Source: Anthoceros angustus (taxonomy: Eukaryota > Streptophyta > Anthocerotopsida > Anthocerotales > Anthocerotaceae). From it: a stretch of 64,000 nt of DNA. This document shows, one piece after another, positions 45,082 to 55,367 of the stretch. The stretch spans positions 930,001 to 994,000 of the forward strand of contig MU008162.1 of NCBI GenBank assembly GCA_010909165.1, in the 5' to 3' direction. The position numbers and the translations under genes were made by a program. Numbering within the stretch: position 1 is the stretch's first letter; each line of letters starts with the position of its first letter. Below the pieces are notes generated by a model. The model was not told where the DNA came from, did not search any database, and saw nothing but the letters and a program-made list of their open reading frames with translations.

Positions 45082-47550
45082 ATGGGTTGTGGATTCTCCT
45101 TAGGAGATCGGGAGGCTGACAGCAGGTCACAATGGCAACCGCGGGATGTTTTCATATTCGTTCCAGGCTTACGACTACCTACAGCTGTAAATTTTAACCA
45201 AGCATTACAAGGACGCCTTTCAAGCAGTTTACTGGACAGACTATCAAATTTGAGAACACGCATTGCTATATCTGGGTTAGCGGCGGATGAGTTTTCCACC
45301 CGTCATGAGAAACAGCGCAGGAGGAAGACCTCAAAACAAGGTACACAGTTGGGCAATGAAGGTTTTGCCAGACATTGTCTTTCTATGATGTACAAAGGGC
45401 AGTACCATGGTCTGGATCTGGCAAGCTTTCGGTTGTGCTGATTTCTACTCTGTTCTGCAGGTGTCATAAATTTCAGCGACCTGCAATTGGCCTTAGAGGA
45501 GTACCTACCTGTTCTTTTGGGTTTAACTAGGGAAGGTAATAGTGTGAGAGCATTGTATAACAGCGCTACCACATCTAGCTTCGATCTATTTTCATAAAAA
45601 CGTCGAGAGCTGGACGGAAGCATGTAGCAGTACAGTACAAGTTTTGCATCGGCCATGACTTGACCGTGCTGACAATCGTCCTTAACGTGAAGGCGGGCAA
45701 CTCATTAACTCAGTGGAGTTTGGATGGACAAATCAGGAGTGCCAGCAGAAGGTGATTTCTGAACCATGGTTGGTATTCAGCATACTACTTTTTGACAACG
45801 TCTTTGGTGGAATGCTGATCGCGGGTCTGCTTAAATCTGACAGGAGACCGTACTTCCAAGCGCTCTTTACGAGTTGATGTCGGTGTTGCACATGTTGGCT
45901 ATGGTCACCCTTTCTCAAGCAAATGCTGATCTTACTCCCAAGCCTCCTGCAGAAGGCTACCTGCCAAAGGTTGCTGAAGGCATGTACTCAAAGCTTTTGT
46001 GTTGTCTGCAAAGCATCCTTTGCTAGGTTCTGGAATGCTGATGGTGTCTATACTGTTGGGACTACGCTTCTGTTCCTATGTCTTGAAGATCAGATTTGGC
46101 TCCCTGCAGGGGACAAGAAGGCAGCCATTGAGTCGCTACTAAAGGCAGCGCAGGTGTTGGAATGTGCTATAAATATCATAGGGCGTCTTCCTGATGATGT
46201 CAGGTGAGAAAGCGTGGTCAACTAGTGACTAGTTGTGCTCTGGGACGCCTTGCTGTGAGCTCATTGGAACGTTTGCCACTCACCAAGCAGGCGTAAGCTA
46301 CCTACAGATCTAAAAGATGGCATTTTGCAAGCCCTTCAACAGCAGGCTTTAGGACAGGTCGGTGTTTCCCATCATCTAGATTTTGACTGTCTAAGTAGGG
46401 TGTGATTATGATTTTTTTTTCATGTCCATATGTTGAGGTGTGGCTGTCCAGCTTGTGGATTTTGATCTTTGTAGCTGTTGCTAATCTCAGGGTGTGGAGA
46501 TTCAGCTCGGTCTGGCTATAGACAACGTCAAGGCCTCTTTAGCCGTGAAGAGGAGACTTGCTTGTGAGCAGGTTAAATATTGGGAGCAGGTGAGTGGTGA
46601 ATATTGTGTGCGAGGAGCTTCTGAAGCTGCTGAAGCACCCCCGTCCCGTGTTGACAAGCTTCCGAATCTCAAAGTGCTGCAATGGCTTTCAGGCTGAGAA
46701 GAGCATTGGGAAAGAGTCTACAGAACGTCGGTGGGGAGAAAAGCACGTTCTGTTCGTGAGGTGGAAGCTGGCAGAGGCAAAGGTCGGGCCACTGCACGTA
46801 CACACATAGGTGGTTTGACAAACTGCTTTTTAGTGAAACCTACTTTCAGTAGTTTCTGATAAGCTGTGCTGGCAGGCTGCTGCGTACTATTATCATGGAC
46901 TGATCTTGGATGAAGGGCAAGAGGAAAACACGCATGCGAAAGCGACTGCGTGCTTGCAGGCAGCTCAGATGTTCTTGAAGGAGAGTCAGAAAGCTTGCAT
47001 GGATTTCAGCGCGACCGACCCACAAACAAGGTGCCCGCTGTCGGTGGTATCGTCAGCCGCTTTATAGGAGCTGAGTGGATGCGCCCTAACGTGTTTGAGG
47101 TTGGCTGCATCATCCTCTCTCCATTTCCAGAATCGTGCTGCCTTGGGGTCCGATGAAATATCTTACGGAGAATATACCCAAAGACGCATTAAGCAAAATG
47201 CGGGTCAACAGAGATGTCTATCGACATGAAAAGTAAGCTTGACAATTCAACCGTTAAACCTTGACGCAGGATTGAATCTCTATATGCACTGAACAGCGGC
47301 GTTTTGTTAGTGCAGGGCTCCAGATAGTTTGCCAACGGTGCCCAACTTCCCTCTTGCTTTGAAGGCCGAGCCATTTGCACTGCCAGCAGTCGATGCGGCT
47401 TGGTCCCTGGAGAGTGGACACCATATTAAGCCTTCAATCACAATTGAGGATACTGGTGTTGATCATGGCACGCCCCCCCCGGAGACAAGGAGGGCAGAAA
47501 GTGAACGTCAGGAGCTTGTCGACGCGCAAGAGAGGGAAAGACTACTGTGA
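45082..47550 (+). CDS. BRO1-domain protein, 11 exons, 456 aa
   Basis: Exons: 45082-45340, 45461-45535, 45693-45751, 45844-45979, 46110-46203, 46291-46357, 46491-46589, 46693-46782, 46876-47030, 47131-47232, 47316-47550. All phases agree. The protein begins MGCGFSLG, with Gly2 and Cys3 for myristoylation and palmitoylation. It then shows VFIFVPGLRLP, LQLALEEYLPVLLGL, VEFGWTNQE, ELMSVLHMLAMVTLSQANAD, IQLGLAIDNVKASLAVKRRL, WGEKHVLFVRWKLAEAKA, AYYYHGLILDEG and MKYLTENIPKDALSKMRVNR. These match the plant 'endosomal targeting BRO1-like' family (Arabidopsis At1g73390 type). BRO1 domains in yeast Bro1 and animal Alix bind ESCRT-III at endosomes; the plant family's partner is not known to me. The fourth intron has a GC donor (GAAG|GCATGT), required by the phase. 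Length and order of blocks are normal, and nothing suggests decay. Confidence 0.92.
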
Positions 47551-49590
47551 CCTTGAATTAACTGGAAAATCTATGGAGTAGAACCACCATCTTCGAATTT
47601 TGGGTGGATTGCACGTTGTACACTATACCCACATAGACCATTCAGAGCTGAATACCACATGTATGACAACAGCAAGCGCTATTAGTCATTCAGAGACTTT
47701 GTGTGACATCCGCAGCGACCATGCCACTGGCCGCACCACTCTGCCGTTCGCCGCTGCGTCCAAGCCACCGTCTGCACGACGTTGGGGCCCCCCAGCACGG
47801 CTGACCCTCTCCAGGCATGTTAGTACTTCACCTAATTCCCGCAGCTGGTGAAGTCTGACAACTCTCTGAACTCTGACATATCTCACCATGATGAGATGCG
47901 TATCTCCTGTGCATGCTTCCCTCTGAACCTTCGCATGCAGTCACGCAAAGAAAACGAACTAAACAATCCTTTTTTCTTACTCTCCGCTTCAAGACGATTT
48001 GGAGTTGTCTTCAGTCTCTGTGGAAGCCGAGGTCGCGTCGGGTCCACCTGCACACGCGGACGTTGTGTCGAGTGGCGTTGGCTGCGGGGAGGAAGTCTCC
48101 AACCCCTGCAGGACCTTGTGCAGTTCTTCCAGTTCAGCCTTCATCTTGGAAATCTTAGTTTCCAGGCTTGCAACCTTGGCCGCCAACACCCAACGACTTC
48201 CCGCCCTTTACTCAATTACACAGCTCTACACTCCTATCATTCACTATGCTCCACTCGACTCACTCATCTCAACATGGTGGAAATAGAATTGAGCGCCTAT
48301 GATTGGGTCTTGCAGGTGCTCCCCGATTTCCCGTGTGGTATTGGACGTGTGGTGAGCATGACACAAACAAATATTATATTATATTTAAATAATATTTTAT
48401 AATTAAAATTAAAATATTTAGAGCAATTATATGATTCAAATCATGGTATCAAAGGTGCACATTTGCTGTCAATTTGCTCGCACAACTCCATAAATCTAAA
48501 GCCCTAATCTAAGAGGCATATTCTACATAAGCATTTGACTAGATAGAGTATGCACATGCTAGCAAAGATGCTTAGGATCGCATTCTAATTGTGCTGATAT
48601 TTTTTTTCAAATAATATTTTTTTTCTTTTATTTTTTACCTCAATTTCATAGATCTATGTCCTTGCTTGAAACTTTGTCTCCATTAGGATGCTCCTTTATG
48701 CAAAGGGAATTTTCGGTGCTTAAGGTTGTCCTCCACATGTTGAATGAGCATTGAAACCTGAGCCTACAGCACTACGACTTGAGCGGTGAGGCGCAATTGT
48801 GTTTTACCCATAATGCAATGTAGTATCACGGCGGCAAGCATTGCTACAGAGATGGCATGCTTTCATTGGTGAGATATGTTAGAGTTTAGAGTTCTCAAGC
48901 TTCACCAGCCTCGGGATGTAGGTGAAATATTAACATGCCTGCCAATGCCTCATAGACACCACGCATTATCCCCGTTCATGTTACCGGCAATGAGTGTAAA
49001 ACCAAAAACAAGTGTCTCCCCGATATCTAGACGCGACGTACACGTTGGCCTAGCGGTCTAATGTAAAACCGCCCTTAGAGAGGATTCCCTGAACCCGAAC
49101 TTGCTGACGGGGCAAATAGGACAAAGTTTTGGTTTCTTAATTGTGTAAGTTGTGTTTGTCCGGGTCGAATTTTAGTATGGGTCCCGATTTAGATACTTGT
49201 AGAATCAGGGGGGTGATTGATAGTTGAAGCCACCTGAAATGTATGGAAATCCCGGAACATTTTCATAGCGGCCCATTAGTAGATGGGAAGAGACTTGGAG
49301 GCTTGGACAACTTGAAGGCTACAATCGTGGAGTGCCTCAAGGGCCTTTCACAACGTAAACGACAAAGACGGAAGGCGCCTTCACCGTCTTCATCAATGCA
49401 CTTAAAACTGGCTAAATAAGGAATGGCTGCGGTCTCGGAGCCCCTAAGCGCCTTCCGAACGGGAAGGTGCAATGCTCCGCCGCTGTCCATCATTTATGAT
49501 GAGCCCAAAAACACGGGACGAGACGCCGGGGTTTTCAGTTCGGTCCCGGTCTCGCTTAGGGAAAACTCGGTAAGTCTAATACGTAATCAC
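47551..49590. other. 3' flank of the BRO1 gene with weak minus-strand frames and an inverted repeat pair
   Basis: A minus-strand frame at 48189-47989 is a coiled coil (VASLETKISKMKAELEELHK) and could be a last exon, but no upstream exon is seen. The segment 47810-47890 is repeated in inverted orientation at 48862-48950: GGTGAGATATGT(C/T)AGAGTT(C/T)AGAG, CTTCACCAGC, then ACTAACATGCC or its variant. The product is unknown. The rest, up to the LTR-like piece near 49600, is AT-rich with no gene. Confidence 0.3.
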
Positions 49591-49599
49591 TTTGCCTAT

Positions 49600-49810
49600 A
49601 ATGGAGTTGCCACCTATAAAAGGGGACACTCTCTCCATATGCTCATACTCTCATGTTCTGTGTCTTTTGGGTGGTGTAAGTTGTTTTGTAAGGTTTTCGG
49701 TGGAATGCTCCTCTGTCTATGTAGTTTTAGATAGGTATTTAATTAATTTATGATTTTGATTATAATTTTGGTAGTTTAATCATTATGGATAGATTATTTT
49801 ATTATTTTTT
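49600..49810 (+). repeat. Possible solo-LTR fragment
   Basis: It contains CCTATAAAAGGGGACACTCTC, a promoter-like TATA box followed by a pyrimidine-rich start, as in plant LTR R regions. It is related to 34620-34795. No coding part of an LTR element is adjacent, and its ends cannot be fixed. Confidence 0.4.
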
Positions 49811-49949
49811 GTCAACTATGATGCTATCCACTCCTCCACTTAGGCAATCTCTTCCCCCTTATGATTCCTCTGTAATGTACTGTAATGTACTCTGTGTTTG
49901 CTGTCATTTTCTTATCCATGATGAAGGCAGCCATTGAAGAGGAGGTCAT

Positions 49950-50912
49950 ATGGTGCTTCATCGACTTGCTCGAGGTTTGTCACCTCACATTATTGCCGAC
50001 ATGTATGGAGTTGGTGTAGCTACTATGGTGCAGTACATTTTATATGTCACAGAAGTGCTAATCGATCCAGAGAAGTTGTTCTCGCAATTTGTCGAATGGC
50101 CGTCTGGTCACAAGCAACGGGTCATTTCTACGAAGTTCCAAGATCTTACAGGATTGTCTAACATGGTGGGATGCATTGATGGGTCACATATCAAGTTAGC
50201 GGCACAACCAGACAAGAACGATAACTCGGTTGCCTACTGGTATAGACATGATATACATTCCATTATCTTGCAAGGTGTTTGTGATGCAGATAAACGTTTT
50301 TGGATGTTTGCTGCACCCATCAACGGGGAGTTTCATCATGCAACCATTTTGAAGGAAAGAAGTCTTTGGAAGAGAATGATGGAAGGCCATATTTTGAGTG
50401 AGCCTACAATGCAAGTACAAGGCCATGCTATTACTCCATACATTGTTGGAGATAGTGTATATCCTCTTATGCCTTTTTTGTTGAAGCCATATGTTGTAAC
50501 AAGTGGGCAAGATGAGAAAGCAAGATTCAATAGAAGCATGCGCAGGGGTCAAGTGAAGCTAGAGAATATGTTTGCCTTGTAGAAGAACAAATGGAGAATT
50601 TTGAAGAACTTGATTATCAAGTTGAAATATGCATCCTAGGTGGTCATGGCTTGTTGTGCTTTGCACAATTATTGCATTGTGGTAAATGAGCCCCAACCTA
50701 TGGACATAGATGTAAACATGTACCCATTACACGATGGGGGGCATATCAATATGTGGCATGGAGTGTTTAGCAGAATATTGTACAACGAGGCAAAGGCTAG
50801 ACGAGAAGCATTATTTGAAGCTTGGAAGAAGAGTTCACAAATGGTCGCGAAGTATGAGGAGTTCACAAAATCGGAGAATAGAAACTTTAGATTGCCTATT
50901 ACATTTACATGA
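49950..50912 (+). pseudogene. PIF/Harbinger transposase, two in-frame stops
   Basis: One frame covers the DDE nuclease fold. MVLHRLARGLSPHIIADMYG is the helix-turn-helix end. GCIDGSHIKL holds the first Asp, PYIVGDSVYPLMPFL the second Asp, and RRGQVKLENMFAL the Glu. A TAG at 50580 interrupts the usual FGRLKxRWRIL motif (FAL, stop, KNKWRIL), and a second TAG lies near 50637 before VVMACCALHNYC. Both could be former Gln codons hit by C-to-T change. The C-terminus ends at 50912. The N-terminal part seems short compared with the family's usual 350-450 residues. Active members cut and paste DNA with 3-bp TWA target duplications; this copy should be inactive. Terminal inverted repeats could not be identified. 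Confidence 0.85.
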
Positions 50913-51274
50913 ATATGATAGCATAAGTATATTTTTATTACCTTAAATTATGAATGAAATTATTATTTTTTACGTATCATAATTATCGAGATTTTACTCA
51001 TTATCATACGGACTCTATGAGCACCGACATCTGGTGAACTGCGAGTCCGGTGCTCTGCGAGTTCGGTGCTCACAAGCACATGACTCCATACGGTGGCAAG
51101 TCTGGTGCTTGTGTTGTCCGGTAGCAGTGATGTTTTCAAGCACGGACGCAACTCCGACCTACAGATCGGACTCTCCATATTGAAATAATAATCTAAGCAT
51201 GCAATTGCCCAAAATCATGCAAGCAAAGATCAGCATGCCAAGTCCGGTTTGGGAAAACACTAAAAACATATTCC

Positions 51275-52288
51275 TTATGAAGGCTCTATGTGCCTACAGC
51301 CAGCTTTTGCCTTCTTAGGAGACCGTCCAACAAGAGCTTCTACAATCTTCAAATTGTTTTCCATTTGGAGTTGCTCTCTATGCATTTCGTGCTCTAACAT
51401 GGCCTTATGCATCTCCAACTGCGGAGTCATCTTGGCAGCCTCTATAGCTTGAAGACATTGAGCAAAAGAGGCAAGTCCAGACAAAAGGTCTTTGCCAAGA
51501 CAAGTGGAAGGTCGTCTTCACTTCACTCGTTTACCTCGAACAACATCATTGGATTGTCTACGTTTTTTTGTACTCGGGGATTCTTCATAACTCTCATCTT
51601 GAGAAGCCCTGCCAAATTACAGTGCATAGCAAGCATCACGGTCTTGGACACGGAAGCAGGTGCATGACAGAGTCATCAAAGAAGGCATACCTTATAGCTG
51701 CCATGTTGGGTGACGGTGGAGTGAGCTTCTTAGTTTGGTAGGGAGGAGAAGGTGTCAAACTGGGAAATTCATCATCGCAATTGTTGTCCTTCTGATCTCT
51801 CATAGTCCCACTTGAACTACCCAAATCTGGCTTCTGAGTGCTGCCAAATCTGCCAGGGTCCATTGCATTAGGAATACCTGAAAGGGGTTACCTTCGCACA
51901 AAGAGGCCATGGCTTGGTAATGAGGCCAAGACGAGTTGACCTGGCCGGTGCTTGAGCGGGTCTCCTTCTCTTTTCGGTGCCTGCGCTTGAGGTTCTCAAG
52001 CTTTTGCTTGCACTGCTTAGCCGAAAGGCCTTGGAAGTGACAAGTACCGCCCACTTCCTTTGCAATCTCGCTCAAGTGTTTGGTAGACAGATTTTCTGCC
52101 TTGAGATGCACCAAATACATCTTGTGGTAGGCATCTATCAAGGTGAATGCTGCTTCGTCCGTCCAATTGACATAATTTGTTCTTCTTGCTTTAGTTGCTT
52201 GGTGTTTCGTAGGAGAGCCTGGAACGACATCGTCTTGCTCTTGATGCTCTTCAAGATTTGAGAAGATGGAGAAGGCCTCCTTCATCAT
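51275..52288 (-). CDS. Myb/SANT-like partner gene of the Harbinger element (multi-exon, limits approximate)
   Basis: The first exon runs from the ATG at 52288 to a donor CAG|GTATTCC at 51878. It holds RRTNYVNWTDEAAFTLIDAY and LSAKQCKQKLENLKRRHRKE, a trihelix-like Myb/SANT fold. Further pieces in the same direction are FPSLTPSPPYQTKKLTPPSP near 51760 and a C-terminal helical domain (ECHKAML-type region; MENNLKIVEALVGRSPKKAK) ending at 51275. PIF/Harbinger elements encode such a Myb-like protein, which binds the element and helps import the transposase. The gene converges with the transposase gene, 3' ends facing, about 360 bp apart. The internal exon junctions are not resolved, so intactness is open. 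Confidence 0.7.
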
Positions 52289-52609
52289 GCTCACTAAGTA
52301 TAAACAAACAACAAGAGTCAAAGGCACTTGAGCACAAAGCTAGGCCAGACACGACTCGTAGTCTAGCAAGCTGGGCGCGGCCAAAGGAACAGGGTTGGGA
52401 GTTTAGTATGGTGGCTACACATTCCAATCCCGGCGCTTGCTCACCTCCGTATCCCTTATCATTAGGGTATAAAATTATGTTATCAGGGCACGGTTCACTC
52501 AATCCAAAACCGATCTTACGAATCATGGGTGAACATCATGGGACCAGGCTCTGCTACTTATTATGTCAATGGGCCCCGCGATATCGGTTTGCGAGATGAA
52601 GGTGATTTG

Positions 52610-52938
52610 AAGGCGCAGTCTACACAAGGAAAGAAGAAGGAAAGGATTTTCCTATCTTGATGAAGGCGATTTGAAGACGCAGTCTACACAAGGAAAGATG
52701 AAGGAAAGAAATGATAAATATAAGATTTTCCTATTTTTCCGCATGGTGAAGGCGCCTTTCTTTTTGTGTCTACGTTGTGAAAGGCCTATCAGAAATGCCG
52801 ATTCCGAATCCCTCCCGGATTTGGCGCTCCCGATTCTAGACCTTTAAAACGAAGGGTGCCCTAATTTCTAGTCTTTAATACGAAGGGTGCCCTAATTTCT
52901 AGTCTTTAATACGAAGGGTGCCCTAATTTCTAGTCTTG
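52610..52938. repeat. Two tandem-repeat patches
   Basis: At 52598-52720 a 75-bp block with GATTTGAAG(G/A)CGCAGTCTAC and ACAAGGAAAGA is present twice. At 52840-52938 the 32-bp unit ACGAAGGGTGCCCTAATTTC plus TAGTCTTTAAT occurs three times, nearly perfect. Confidence 0.85.
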
Positions 52939-53214
52939 GTTTTGATATTGAGAATTTGCTTCTTGCTGCAATTGAGTGTCCCGGTCGATTGCACGTGTCG
53001 CTTGAAAAGTATTCTTACAGAGAACGCACATGCATTATGAATTTTCGTCCCTTAGATAATTGGCTTAAGGTTTCAAAGGTAAGGAGTAGTGGGCAGGAAA
53101 CAAGTTTGTGCGTTATTGAGGATCTTCCATCGCTGCAATGACAACATAGGAACAAGAAAATAATTGCCTTTAAGATGTCTTTAGGTGAACGAGTTGTTTT
53201 ATTTTTTGATTGAT

Positions 53215-53610
53215 CAGTGTCTATGTGAATGGCCGAGTTGGTTTGAGTATCACTGCCCGCAGCCAGTTGGAAGTGATTTGGGTTCAAATCCCGGTCCTGA
53301 CACACTGATCGGAAAGTCAGGGAGATCATAAAACCAAGAACAGGAGGAGCAAGTGGTTCTGCACAAACCACCCGCTTTGCCATTTGTCCAAATGGCTTAG
53401 GCCAAATGGACGCACATTTATAAGAACGCCATGATTAAGCATCCTGAGCTTAGATCGGTACTTAGATGGGGTGCCTAAAGGGAGTGGATGCCCTTGGAGC
53501 AAGTAGCTTAGGCACACCATGGTACAAGTTGTTAAGTACCAAGTCCCATGACGGAAATCCGTCCTTAGTGGACTTAAATAAAATTCTTCTTCTTCTTCTT
53601 CTTCATATAA
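53215..53610 (+). mobile_element. tRNA-derived SINE with (TTC)n tail, full length
   Basis: The head has a pol III A box TGGCCGAGTTGG at 53230-53241 and a B box GGTTCAAATCC at 53281-53291, the spacing of a tRNA gene. No cloverleaf with a normal anticodon arm is intact, so it is tRNA-related and not a tRNA gene. The body includes ATTAAGCATC, TACTTAGATGGGGTGCCTA and ACCATGGTACAAGTTG, and it ends ATAAAATTC(TTC)n near 53605. A 5'-truncated relative lies at 39692-39925. No clear target duplication is seen. It would depend on a LINE for reverse transcription. Confidence 0.82.
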
Positions 53611-53800
53611 GCTCAAAAAAAGAATCTGCAGGAGAATGCGTTTCTGAGAACAAGAAGAGCAAGTAGTTCTGTATAACAAGGCAACCAAAATTCTTCTTCT
53701 TCTTCTTCTTCATATAAGCTCAAAAAAAGAATCTGCAGGAGAATGCGTTTCTGAGAACAAGAAGAGCAAGTAGTTCTGTATAACAAGGCAACCACCTGAC
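53579..53800. repeat. 112-bp tandem duplication that includes the SINE tail
   Basis: AAAATTCTTCTTCTTCTTC, the following ATATAAGCTCAAAAAAAGAA block and GTATAACAAGGCAACC occur twice in tandem (53579-53690 and 53691-53800). The duplication took place after SINE insertion. Another duplication of about 70 bp (GATCCTAGTCCCTGCTTTCC) follows at 53818-53925. Confidence 0.9.
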
Positions 53801-53925
53801 GTAGAAGTGGTTCCACACGATCCTAGTCCCTGCTTTCCAGTTTTGCATAGCAGTAATGAGAAAATCACACACGATCGAGAAAATCACACACGATCCTAGT
53901 CCCTGCTTTCCCGTTTTGCATAGCT

Positions 53926-54304
53926 AGACATGGGAATATCAATATAACGCAGTGTTTGTCACCTACACCCATATGTAATCAGCAAGTGGCCCACATGCAA
54001 GTTGGTAGCAGCTGGTAAGATCTCATCAGGACTTCACATACGGTAATGACATCTCATAAAGATGTGAAACCATGAACTTGAGAGTCATTTGACATATTAA
54101 TCCACGATCGCTGGCTGTCATGCTGTCACGCGGATTCTTCCTCCCGTCCCGAGCCGTTGTCCTCTGAATCGAACTTCACAGGAAAGATACGACGCACGCT
54201 CATAGAAGCAAGGTCCTGTGCATGTTTCAGAATTGTCAAATGAAGCTGCCAATCGTGGAGATTCTTGAGCGCTCAGCTTGTTACTGGGGCACAAGCGCAT
54301 GAGC
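53926..54304. other. 3' flank of KXD1
   Basis: No gene is seen. It should contain the 3' UTR of the minus-strand gene ending at 54305. An open minus-strand frame at 54366-54118 overlaps the last exon in another frame and has no domain. Confidence 0.35.
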
Positions 54305-54833
54305 TCACTGCGCCTTATCCAGATCAGGGCGTCTGTCGTCCACCTGGGAGGACACAGCGGCGTCAAAAGCGTCCGGGTATTGGCTGGCGATCCGAGACTT
54401 CAGGTTTCTGCAAACGCAGGGCAGGAGTGAGGAATTCTGCATGAAAGTACCGCACAGGCGGAGATGGACCAAGAGGAAATGACCTAATTCGTTTGAAGAT
54501 GAGATCCAAGTCGGCCTTCATTTGTTTGAGCAAACGGGTGTTGTTCGAAAAGTCCTTTGCAACAGCTGTGAAGCTCCGCTGAGAGAAGTCGTTGAAATGG
54601 GAGAGCACAGCATTGCTATCCTGCAGTCGTCCTAGTCTGCCACGGGTGTTAGAGTGTTGAAAGCAAACAGAAAGCGAGAAGAAGGTGGCAGGGTTATAGG
54701 CTGGGTGTGGATTCCCCACTCACATGAGAAACTGAGACTGCTTCACAGTCTCTACATCAGAGGCATTCAACAGGTCCCGCAACTGCTGTGCTGCAGCCGC
54801 AGCAGCTGCGTCTTGGACTGGCTCCGACTCCAT
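54305..54833 (-). CDS. KXD1: KxDL motif protein (KXD1), three exons, 121 aa
   Basis: Exons are 54833..54724, 54636..54484 and 54407..54305. Junctions CAT|GTGAGT / CAG|ACTAGG and TTAG|GTCATT / CAG|AAACC keep one frame. The product starts MESEPVQDAAAAAAAQQLRD, continues ILGRLQDSNAVLSHFNDFSQ, then NTRLLKQMKADLDLIFKRIR with the KxDL motif (K-A-D-L). It ends RIASQYPDAFDAAVSSQVDD with a short acidic tail. Order and length agree with the plant KXD1 family (Arabidopsis At3g29130, about 120 residues). In animals and yeast KXD1 belongs to BORC/BLOC-1-type complexes on lysosomes and endosomes; a similar endomembrane role in plants is inference. The gene looks intact. A 113-bp tandem duplication lies directly upstream of its start. 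Confidence 0.93.
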
Positions 54834-54846
54834 ACCCTGCTGTGGA

Positions 54847-55072
54847 GGAAGGCTCCCAAGATCGGGGAAATTACTGGGATTTCACTGAGGTTTTGTTAGT
54901 TATGTCGATTTGAGGCTGAACAGGTTTAGGATTCCTGGTTTAAGATCACTGAACACTACTAAGGCTCCCAAGATCGGGGAAATTACTGGGATTTCACTGA
55001 GGTTTGTTAGTTATGTCGATTTGAGGCTGAACAGGTTTAGGATTCCTGGTTTAAGATCACTGAACACTACTG
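54847..55072. repeat. 113-bp tandem duplication just upstream of KXD1
   Basis: The block AAGGCTCCCAAGATCGGGG through GATCACTGAACACTACT is present twice, differing by one T in a TTTT run. It begins 14 bases upstream of the KXD1 start codon, so the 5' UTR and proximal promoter are partly duplicated. Confidence 0.92.
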
Positions 55073-55367
55073 GGTCCTGGAAGTGATGCATTAAGTCACT
55101 GCCAAATACACATCTTATTCCTGTTTCTGAGATCCCGGATGAGCGTTGATATATATGCACTGTTACCCTGGAGTCCGTTTATTACTAGCTGAACTTGGCC
55201 AGCACATGAGAAGCATTGCTGTTGGAAATGCATAGCACGCAAGACGGTCGGGGCACATGCTCTTCGCAACTCGCAGCCTGTATGGAACGCCATCACATCA
55301 CTGATAGAGTAAGTTTCTAGTACATATTAGCTAGCAGCATCGCCTGGCTTGGGATTCCAGATGTGAG

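Noticed and set aside
49035-49100. A-box-like TGGCCTAGCGGT with a poor B-box-like GGATTCCCTGA
   Set aside because: The B box lacks the GGTTC core and no cloverleaf forms; too weak to call a SINE or tRNA.
53218-53300. Functional tRNA gene
   Set aside because: A and B boxes are present, but arms do not pair properly and the sequence continues into a repeated SINE body.
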